Shown here in pieces: positions 58,342 to 64,000 of a DNA stretch of 64,000 nucleotides. Under the pieces are notes generated by a model. The model did not search any database and was not told where the DNA came from. It was given only the letters and a program-made list of their open reading frames with translations. Each line of letters starts with the position of its first letter. Position 1 is the stretch's first letter. The translations under genes were made by a program, and so were the position numbers. Source of the stretch: Pyrobaculum sp. WP30 (GTDB taxonomy: Archaea > Thermoproteota > Thermoprotei > Thermoproteales > Thermoproteaceae); contig CP012158.1 of assembly GCA_001189275.1 (NCBI GenBank), forward strand, positions 1,789,704 to 1,853,703. Reading direction: 5' to 3'.

Positions 58342-59151
58342 TTACGCGGCTTGAAGCGGGGCTTCGGCGGTGGCGTCGCGCTTCCAAGGTCTGTCTATGA
58401 CGAGCCTTGCCTTGTAGTCTCCGCGGCCCAGCCCCCATATCTGGCCCGGCTCTATGCCTAAGGTGCCAGCCTCGAAGGGGTCAACGGCGCCTTTGATTAC
58501 GTAGATGCCCGGCCTTCCTGCCACTATGACAGCCCCCGTGGATGTGCCGCCGCGGCTTTCCGCCAACTTAAGCTTCATCTGGCGCGGGCCTAGGTCGGCC
58601 ACCAGCTCCACGCGGGCTGACCTCGCCTTGACGGGCCAGAACTCGAGGACGGCCTCGGCAATGCCGGCCTTGACCTGCACCGTGGCTCTGGCGTAGTCCC
58701 CTTCCTCGGTTGTGAGGTCCAGCGTCGCCGGCCCCCTCTCCGCTGTTAGGCTCGGCTTCACCGCGGCGACGTAGTACCCCCTACAGCAGTCGTCTAGTAT
58801 CTCGTAGGCGGGCAACCAGAGGAGGAGCCAGTTGTCCCCCGCCGCGGCTAAATAACAGGAGGCGTGTCCCCAGTCCAGCGCCTCAAGCCGCTCCGCGGAG
58901 CCGTCCGGCTCGAAGTAATGCTCAGCTCTGCTATTTTTCCCGGCTGAGTAGTAGGAGTATACGTAGCCCGGCACGACGAGAAGCGGCCTCTTGAGCCTTC
59001 CGTCGCACTCCACGAGGTTGAGAAGCTCCTCAAGCTGTCTCTTGTTTCTGCGGCAGAGTGGGATATCGACGGTAAACCCAAATACCGTCAACGACAGCCG
59101 AACGCACGGCCGAGCGTTGGAGGGGTTGGTTAGCAGCTTGACACAGGTCAC
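58342..59151 (-). CDS. Unknown protein, second gene of an overlapping pair
   Basis: A 269-residue protein. The first half contains LKRPLLVVPGYVYSYYSAG, EALDWGHASCYLAAAGDNWLLLWLPAYEIL and several Cys. The second half is all-beta (ARATVQVKAGIAEAVLEFWPV and the GDYKARLVIDRPW end), like a double-psi or jelly-roll domain. No signal peptide and no family are recognised. GTG 59151 overlaps the upstream TGA in GTGA, so it is translated with its partner. Confidence 0.55.
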   Translation of the reverse strand: MTCVKLLTNPSNARPCVRLSLTVFGFTVDIPLCRRNKRQLEELLNLVECDGRLKRPLLVVPGYVYSYYSAGKNSRAEHYFEPDGSAERLEALDWGHASCYLAAAGDNWLLLWLPAYEILDDCCRGYYVAAVKPSLTAERGPATLDLTTEEGDYARATVQVKAGIAEAVLEFWPVKARSARVELVADLGPRQMKLKLAESRGGTSTGAVIVAGRPGIYVIKGAVDPFEAGTLGIEPGQIWGLGRGDYKARLVIDRPWKRDATAEAPLQAA

Positions 59152-59570
59152 GTCTCGGCGGCGTGGTAAGACCTACAGCGGGCCTCTACGTGTAGTACCT
59201 CGCGGAGGGTTTTGCAGAGGGCGGCGGCGCCCACCTTCGCCGCATAGCTCCAGAGGAGGCCCCGCTCCAGGGGGGTCAAGGCGGCGTCTGGCTCGGTGTG
59301 GCGGGAGACGCGGTCCACCAACACGTATATGGTCTTACCTATGGACACTACGCGGGTCTTCACGTCGAAGTGCGGCCAGAACTCGTCGCATTTATACACT
59401 GCGACCAGCGCCTTGGCGTAGATGCGGGGCCAGCTGAACATTAGGCTGTCCAGCCTCACGTTGGCCGCGACCCGACAGGGTCTGCCGAAGGAGACTGTGT
59501 ACTCCGCGGGGCCCGAGGCGGAGAAGGAGGGGTTTTCCAAGTCGAGTTCTCCCAGCTCCGGGAGCTCCAC
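59148..59570 (-). CDS. Unknown protein, first gene of an overlapping pair
   Basis: A 140-residue protein. The N-terminal part (GELDLENPSFSASGPAEYTV) is followed by strands and a helical C-terminus (ERGLLWSYAAKVGAAALCKTL) with Cys and His residues near the end (ARCRSYHAAE). No family is recognised. A TATA-like AATTTTAAACC lies about 25 bp upstream of ATG 59570. It is the promoter-proximal gene of a two-gene operon. Confidence 0.55.
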   Translation of the reverse strand: MELPELGELDLENPSFSASGPAEYTVSFGRPCRVAANVRLDSLMFSWPRIYAKALVAVYKCDEFWPHFDVKTRVVSIGKTIYVLVDRVSRHTEPDAALTPLERGLLWSYAAKVGAAALCKTLREVLHVEARCRSYHAAET

Positions 59571-59604
59571 AGAGAAATCTAGAGAGAGGTTTAAAATTGT
59601 TGAA

Positions 59605-60243
59605 CTATATCTTAAGCGCGATGTGGCCGTTTAGGGCTTTTTCAAGCCGCTTCTCTACGTCGTCCCAGTTAACCACGTTCCACCAGTTATCTACGTAACT
59701 TCCGCGGTCGTTTTTGTACTGGAGGTAGTAGGCGTGTTCCCACACGTCCAGCGCCAGGAGGACTTGGGCGTCTGCGGCGTGCATGAGGTTGTGCTTCTCG
59801 ATCTGGAGGATGAGCAGCTGCTCTTCCAACGGCTCGTATATGAGGATGGCCCAGCCGACGCCTTCTACGTTTTTGGCGGCTTGGGAGAACTCCTCCTTGA
59901 ACTTGTCGAAGCTTCCGAAGAACTTGTTGATTAGGTCTGCCGTCTTTCCGCCGGGCTTGCCGCCGCCCTTGCCGTGGGGCGCCATGTTGGGCCAGAAGAT
60001 GGAGTGCAACACATGGCCGTTGAGGTGGAAGGAGAGGTCCCTCAGCACGGCCCTTATGTCTATCTGCTGGAGCTCGCCTTTTCTGAACTTCTCCAGCTTC
60101 TCAAGCGCGGCGTTGGCGCCGTTGACGTAGCCTTGGTGGTGCTTCTGGTGGTGGAGCTTCATTATCTCCTCGGCGATGTAGGGCTCCAAGGCGTTGTAGG
60201 CATATGGGAGCTGTGGTAGGGTATACCTTTTTGTTGTTACCAT
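59605..60243 (-). CDS. sod: Iron/manganese superoxide dismutase
   Basis: A 212-residue Fe/Mn SOD with the four metal ligands: the His in KLHHQKHHQGYV, the His in LSFHLNGHVLHS, and Asp and His in LALDVWEHAYYLQY. The insert HGKGGGKPGGKTA is typical of Pyrobaculum-type tetrameric enzymes. It removes superoxide. I chose ATG 60243 because ATATTTAAATGG lies 26 bp upstream; longer frames cross the promoter. Confidence 0.95.
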   Translation of the reverse strand: MVTTKRYTLPQLPYAYNALEPYIAEEIMKLHHQKHHQGYVNGANAALEKLEKFRKGELQQIDIRAVLRDLSFHLNGHVLHSIFWPNMAPHGKGGGKPGGKTADLINKFFGSFDKFKEEFSQAAKNVEGVGWAILIYEPLEEQLLILQIEKHNLMHAADAQVLLALDVWEHAYYLQYKNDRGSYVDNWWNVVNWDDVEKRLEKALNGHIALKI

Positions 60244-60481
60244 GGCACCTCTCCGTTTTCTCCATTTAAATATTAAAGACAGACGCCGCAGTTGCGATGC
60301 GAAACGACGTAATAGATTCGGAAACTCGCCGCAAGCCCCGTTGGCCCAGTACGGCTGAAGACCCTTGCCAGATGGGCTTGCCGCCGTGGTTGACCTCTGC
60401 ATAGAGGCGGGATGGACAGCTCAACACCGCCGCCCTCGGAAAGGCCTGTGTAGTGGCTGAGTTTTATGTGAGAGAAGTGGG

Positions 60482-60784
60482 CTAGGTGGGGCAGTCCTCT
60501 ACCATGAGTTCGTCGCCTTCTATCCTGTATTTCGCCGGGGTGAGGGGTTCCGTGGTGAGCTCCGGCACTAGGGATGTGCCGGTTTTGAGGTCGAACTTGG
60601 CCCAGTGGCAGGTGCAGACCAAGACGTCGCCCTCCAGCTGACCCGCCGTGGTGAATTGGCAGAAGGCGTGGGGGCACTGGTCCCGGTAGACGTATATCTT
60701 GCTCCCCGTCTTGACGGCGAAGCAGTCTGTGCCGGGTATGGGGGTTATGAACCCCTCCTTTATCTCTGAGATTTTTATCCGCAT
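60482..60784 (-). CDS. Rieske-type [2Fe-2S] protein
   Basis: A 100-residue soluble Rieske ferredoxin. The cluster ligands are in DQCPHAFCQF (Cys-x-His) and VCTCHWAKFDLKTG (Cys-x-x-His). It has no membrane helix, so it resembles the ferredoxin-like Rieske proteins of oxygenases or nitrite reductase (NirD-like) rather than bc1 subunits. A TATA-like ACTTAAATCC lies about 25 bp upstream. No partner oxidoreductase is adjacent; superoxide dismutase lies downstream in the same direction. Confidence 0.88.
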   Translation of the reverse strand: MRIKISEIKEGFITPIPGTDCFAVKTGSKIYVYRDQCPHAFCQFTTAGQLEGDVLVCTCHWAKFDLKTGTSLVPELTTEPLTPAKYRIEGDELMVEDCPT

Positions 60785-60811
60785 GGTGCTGAGGTGATCT
60801 GTGGATTTAAG

Positions 60812-61582
60812 TTAGTCGGCGGTGAGGAGGCGCTCGACGATCACGAGGGCGGCGGCCGTCGCGGCGGCGGAGAAGGCGGCGAGGTAGATAAACGCCGTTG
60901 CGTCGGGTGGCGTGCCGTAGGTCACGGCGTCTCTGCCGAGCTCCGTCAAGTATGTCAGCGGGTTGACGGCGCTTATGGCCCTGAGCCACTCTGGGAAGAA
61001 CTGTCGGGGGAATAGGGCGGTGGAGGTGAACATCAGCGGCATCGTTATGAAGTTGTTGACGACGCCGGGGGCGTGGAAGTCGCTTGTGTTTACCGTAAGC
61101 GCCGTGAAGAGTCCGGCGAAGCCCACGCCCGCGGCGACTAAGGCGGCGACCCAGAGAAGGAGGCTTGCGGGGTTTATCGAGTAGTGCACGCCCAGGAGGG
61201 CGCCTACTGCCAGTATCACGGGCACCGTGAGGAGGCCTCTGGTGGCGGCGCCGAGGGCCTTGGCGAGGAACACGGCGGCCTTGGGCGTCGGCGTGGCGAG
61301 GACCCTCTTTAGGTACCCCATCCTTCTGTCGAAGACTAGGCTCATGGAGCTGAACATCCCCGTGGTCATCACAGTTATCGAGACCATGCCGGGCAACATG
61401 TATGAGAGGTAGCTCCCCACGCCGAGGAACTGGGTGAGGAAGGCGCTGGGCAGGCCGGCCAGGCTGTTGCCGAAGAAAATTATCCACATGACCGGCTGCG
61501 CAATGATCATCAGCCACATGTATCTACTGCGGAACAGCTTCAACACCTCTCTCTTGTACAAGGCGTACAGCTGGGCGATCAT
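60812..61582 (-). CDS. ABC-2 type exporter permease
   Basis: A 256-residue permease with six predicted helices. The family segment MGYLKRVLATPTPKAAVFLAK follows helix 2, and MPLMFTSTALFPRQFFPEWL near residue 200 is the conserved exterior motif of DrrB-type exporters. ATG 61582 overlaps the ATPase gene's TGA in ATGA. The substrate is unknown; drug or lipid export is typical. Confidence 0.9.
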   Translation of the reverse strand: MIAQLYALYKREVLKLFRSRYMWLMIIAQPVMWIIFFGNSLAGLPSAFLTQFLGVGSYLSYMLPGMVSITVMTTGMFSSMSLVFDRRMGYLKRVLATPTPKAAVFLAKALGAATRGLLTVPVILAVGALLGVHYSINPASLLLWVAALVAAGVGFAGLFTALTVNTSDFHAPGVVNNFITMPLMFTSTALFPRQFFPEWLRAISAVNPLTYLTELGRDAVTYGTPPDATAFIYLAAFSAAATAAALVIVERLLTAD

Positions 61583-62532
61583 CGCCTAGCCCGCCGGACC
61601 CGCATATATATCTTCCTCAAGTCTGTCTGTTCGCCTTCTATAGACGCGCCGGTTAGGTTTATGAACACCGTGTCGAGACTGCTCTTCTTAATCTTGACGC
61701 TTTTGACCCCATCCACGGCCTTCACCACGTCGGCCAGCACCTCCTCGGCCCTCCGCGTCTTGACGAGCACCTTCCCGTCTTGAGCCGCCACCTCGCCGAA
61801 GGGGGTCAGCCTAGAGACGTCCACCGGCTTCTCCACCTCCAGCTCAATCACGTCTACTCCGTACTTCGCCTTAAGCTCGTCCGGCGTCCCCACGGCCGCG
61901 ATCTTCCCCTTGTTTATCACGGCGACCCGGCGGCACAGCTCCTCAGCCTCCTCCATGTAGTGTGTGGTGAGGAGGACAGCGACGCCGAACTCTCTGTTTA
62001 TCTGCCTCACCACCTCCCAAAACCCAAGCCTAGCCCCCACGTCTAGACCAACGGTGGGCTCGTCCATGAAAAGTATCTCGGGCCCGTGTAGGAGGGCCAT
62101 GGCCACCTCGAGGCGTTTCCGCATACCCGTGGAGAACTTCCCCACGGGCCTATTCGCCGCATCGGCGAGGCCGAAGTACCTCAGGAGCTGGAGAGCCCTC
62201 TCCCGCCAGTTAGACACGCCGTGCAACCTGGCCTGGATCTCCAGGTTCTCCAAGGCTGTGAGCTCGTCGTCTACTATGATCTCGGATGAGATCCACCCGA
62301 TCCTCCGCTTCACCTCCCGCGTCTCCTTAACCACGTCGAAGCCCGCCACCAAGGCCCTGCCAGACGTCGGCCGCGTTAGGCCGGTCAAGATCTTGATGGT
62401 GGTGGTCTTCCCCGCCCCGTTGGGGCCCAGCAAGCCGAAAATCTCGCCGCCGGCCACCGAGAAGGAGATCCCGTCCAGCGCCACGACGTCGCCGTAACGC
62501 TTCACAAGGTTCTCAACCAGCACCGCGTCCAT
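61579..62532 (-). CDS. ABC exporter ATPase (DrrA-like)
   Basis: A 317-residue ATPase with Walker A GPNGAGKTT (near 38), signature FSTGMRKRLEVAMALLHGP, Walker B ILFMDEPTVGLDVGARL and H-loop LLTTHYMEEAEEL. The C-terminal tail (DVIELEVEKPVDVSRL, VKIKKSSLDTVFINLTG) is of the DrrA type. ATG 62532 lies about 23 bp after CTTATATAC. It is coupled to the permease gene. Confidence 0.92.
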   Translation of the reverse strand: MDAVLVENLVKRYGDVVALDGISFSVAGGEIFGLLGPNGAGKTTTIKILTGLTRPTSGRALVAGFDVVKETREVKRRIGWISSEIIVDDELTALENLEIQARLHGVSNWRERALQLLRYFGLADAANRPVGKFSTGMRKRLEVAMALLHGPEILFMDEPTVGLDVGARLGFWEVVRQINREFGVAVLLTTHYMEEAEELCRRVAVINKGKIAAVGTPDELKAKYGVDVIELEVEKPVDVSRLTPFGEVAAQDGKVLVKTRRAEEVLADVVKAVDGVKSVKIKKSSLDTVFINLTGASIEGEQTDLRKIYMRVRRARR

Positions 62533-62559
62533 GACAGCGACCGATCGGATGTATATAAG

Positions 62560-62697
62560 CTAGTTGCCGGCGAGCATCCGGTTAAGCAACTCCTCACGGG
62601 CCTTCCGCACTGCGGCGAAAAACAACACTAAGCCGATCAACCCTATGACGAGCGATAAGGCTTCGATGAAGCTGAACAGAGCCGAGAGGACTTCTGC
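62560..62697 (-). pseudogene. Small membrane-helix frame without a usable start codon
   Basis: The frame VAEVLSALFSFIEALSLVIG, then LIGLVLFFAAVRKAREELL, ends at TAG 62562-62560 and looks like a real single-helix protein. A TATA-like ACTTTATAAG (62730-62721) lies at the right place, but the ATG at leaderless distance is in another frame. One missing or extra base near the start would explain it. Confidence 0.4.
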
Positions 62698-62765
62698 AAC
62701 ATATACTAAAGAAGTTACGACTTATAAAGTAAAAAGGTAATTCCTACGCCTAACCACGCCAATGT

Positions 62766-63176
62766 TCAGAACTGCGAAACCCGCCAGAACCGTCCCCCTC
62801 TGAATATCAACACTGTGCACCTCCCGGCGGCCTTGACGGCGTCGTAGTCTCTCGTCACCACGGCGCATCTGGCGCCGCACTCAGCGTCGCAGAGCTCCAC
62901 TGCGTATATCTCCGCCGGCTTCTGCTCAGAGAGGCGGCAGTCCAAGCCGTACCTCCGGCAAAGCTCAAGATAGCGCCTCGCCAGCGGCAGATGGTTTTCA
63001 TGCCAGGCGTCTACCACAAAGACGGCGTCGAGACCGGCCTCAGCCGCCGACCAAAACAACTCCTCCGGCTCGCTGAGCGAGGTCGCTATGGAAAAGACGT
63101 CTACGTAGATCCTGCGGTAGTTTACAATGGAGTCGGGGCGTAGGTCGAAGCGGCCCTTTCTATTCTTCACCTTCAT
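62766..63176 (-). CDS. PIN/NYN-like domain protein
   Basis: A 136-residue protein whose strands carry acidic residues in the order expected of NYN/PIN-like nucleases: RIYVDVFSIATSL, AVFVVDAWHENHLPLARRYL and CAVVTRDYDAVKAA, ending VLIFRGGRFWRV. The acidic positions could bind metal. The assignment is by pattern, not alignment. ATG 63176 overlaps the upstream SWIM gene by 17 bases, so the two are translated together. Confidence 0.5.
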   Translation of the reverse strand: MKVKNRKGRFDLRPDSIVNYRRIYVDVFSIATSLSEPEELFWSAAEAGLDAVFVVDAWHENHLPLARRYLELCRRYGLDCRLSEQKPAEIYAVELCDAECGARCAVVTRDYDAVKAAGRCTVLIFRGGRFWRVSQF

Positions 63177-63768
63177 ACAGCTTCTCCACGAGGAACCTGG
63201 CCACGGCCAGCGGCACCTCTTCCCCCTCTGCCTCAAGCACCACGTGGCCTGAACATTTCACGGTAATGTATCTGTGGGCTGAGATGACGACTATGCGGTA
63301 TTTCGGGTTGGCGAAAGACGTCAGCCTAGCTGTCTCGCCGCTCCTCTCCACGAGAGACTTTATGTAAAGCTCGCCGTTGGCCTCAAGCCTGCCGGGGCAC
63401 TCCACCTCAGCCTCCACGACGTATACCCGCTTGTTCTCCAGTTTCTCCAGCGCCTTTCTGTACCGCCGGTACAGCATCACCGCCGCTATGTGGGTGCATA
63501 TCTCTCTGCGGCGCCTAAAGCCGAAAGCCGAGGTAAAACATGTACAGTGCCAACGGCCCTCCCTCTTGGAATACCAGACTTGATAGAGAGGCTTCCAGTC
63601 GCCTAACTCGCGGCGGCCGTAGACGACGTAGAGGTCGTCTCCGGCTTCACGGACGTCGCCGAGCCTCATGAGGGTCCTCTTTATCCAGCGGCGGGATTTC
63701 CCGGGGAAGGTTCTCGATAGGGACTCCACAGCCCACTTGAGGGGGTCCGCCGGGCGGCGGAGCGACAC
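63160..63768 (-). CDS. SWIM zinc-finger protein
   Basis: A 202-residue protein with a SWIM motif (C-x-C...C-x-H): EGRWHCTCFTSAFGFRR, then REICTHIAAVMLYRR, near residues 72-100. The N-terminus (WAVESLSRTFPGKSRRWIKRTL) is basic and helical. The C-terminal half is beta-rich (VYVVEAEVECPGRLEANGEL). SWIM domains bind DNA or protein. GTG 63768 lies 23 bp after TTATATATAC. The overlapping PIN/NYN-like gene suggests a nucleic-acid-processing pair. Confidence 0.75.
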   Translation of the reverse strand: MSLRRPADPLKWAVESLSRTFPGKSRRWIKRTLMRLGDVREAGDDLYVVYGRRELGDWKPLYQVWYSKREGRWHCTCFTSAFGFRRRREICTHIAAVMLYRRYRKALEKLENKRVYVVEAEVECPGRLEANGELYIKSLVERSGETARLTSFANPKYRIVVISAHRYITVKCSGHVVLEAEGEEVPLAVARFLVEKLYEGEE

Positions 63769-63799
63769 TTATAGACTCTCTATGTATATATAACAATCC

Positions 63800-64000
63800 G
63801 CCGCGGCCCCGACCCTTTTAGGACTGAGGGGTCGAGACGTTGCGGAGACTCTGCCCAAGTCTCGGCGGCGTGGGTCTGCGAGACTTAGGGGCGTTGTGAG
63901 AGGCGGATATCGCGGAGAGGTTTTAGAGGAGGACTTGTGAGAGACGCGGCAGACCGGCGGCGGTCAACCCACGTCATCTGCACGGCTACGTCGTCGACTG
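63800..64000. other. Window end, no supported gene
   Basis: GC-rich sequence with short open frames on both strands and no promoter or family resemblance. A gene could begin beyond the window. Confidence 0.35.

Noticed and set aside
60244-60402. N-terminal extension of superoxide dismutase
   Set aside because: The frame crosses the promoter; the conserved SOD start is the ATG at 60243.
1-64000. CRISPR array, insertion-sequence terminal repeats or rRNA/tRNA genes
   Set aside because: No regularly spaced repeats, transposase frames or stable-RNA consensus were seen on reading; a computed search could still find a diverged tRNA.

Overview
The window looks like chromosome of a hyperthermophilic crenarchaeon of the order Thermoproteales, most likely Pyrobaculum or a close Thermoproteus relative. 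The evidence is a PaREP1-family gene (a family first named in Pyrobaculum), archaeal EF-2, a QueF-like archaeosine enzyme of the type studied in Pyrobaculum calidifontis, a ThiD-ThiN fusion, a candidate CC1-type chromatin protein, GC-rich DNA, and many genes whose start codon lies about 23-26 bp after a TATA box (leaderless transcripts). That spacing was used throughout to choose start codons. No rRNA, tRNA, CRISPR array or intact transposase was seen.

Layout. 1-5.3 kb is accessory: the end of a STAND-type ATPase, an intact and a broken PaREP1 gene, an NfeD protease, a secreted beta-propeller protein, and an ATPase leader remnant under a perfect palindrome. 5.4-8.2 kb is housekeeping (formyl-THF cyclo-ligase-like, ThiDN, pterin dehydratase, CoA-binding protein). 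8.2-12.2 kb is a patch of decay and defence-like genes: a dead YHS protein with a copper P-type ATPase remnant, a chromatin protein, a HEPN/MNT pair with a broken HEPN gene, and an OLD-like ATPase with a small TOPRIM-like partner. 12.2-15.2 kb holds NAD(P)HX repair and two unknown genes. 15.6-17.7 kb is an AT-richer island with two exported proteins and a decayed PD-(D/E)XK gene. 17.8-30.2 kb holds an M16 peptidase, a FecCD-type metal-chelate ABC importer, EF-2 followed by an antisense-strand C/D-box sRNA, a second ABC importer with a ribbon-helix-helix-like regulator, and FeoB.

30.2-33.6 kb is a redox module: a DsrM-like membrane protein, a DsrK/HdrD-like iron-sulfur protein, a DsrC-family protein with an unusual C-terminal tail, and an acyl-CoA dehydrogenase. 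33.6-43.5 kb carries dihydroorotase, a KaiC-like ATPase, a GH13 glycosidase, QueF-like, an ABC exporter, an NAD kinase-HTH fusion facing an MFS transporter across a repeated motif, and an intact PD-(D/E)XK protein. 43.5-47.1 kb is a thiamine region (MFS, TenA, a divergent TenA paralogue, Thi4) ending in a zinc-binding gene with an in-frame TAG.

47.3-55.9 kb has regulators, a retropepsin-like protease, an amidohydrolase, an HTH/beta-repeat fusion, a sugar-isomerase-like protein, a bacterial-type PanD, a second C/D-box sRNA, a short TGT-like enzyme and Trm112. 56.3-64 kb has a large surface protein, two overlapping unknown genes, superoxide dismutase, a Rieske protein, an ABC-2 exporter, and a SWIM/PIN-like pair.

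Functional threads are thiamine synthesis and salvage (ThiDN, TenA, Thi4, perhaps the 24.4-27.7 kb importer), metal uptake (FecCD-type, FeoB), electron transfer to or from thiol/sulfur carriers (DsrMK-DsrC), and a fringe of defence-like or mobile genes with much pseudogenization.
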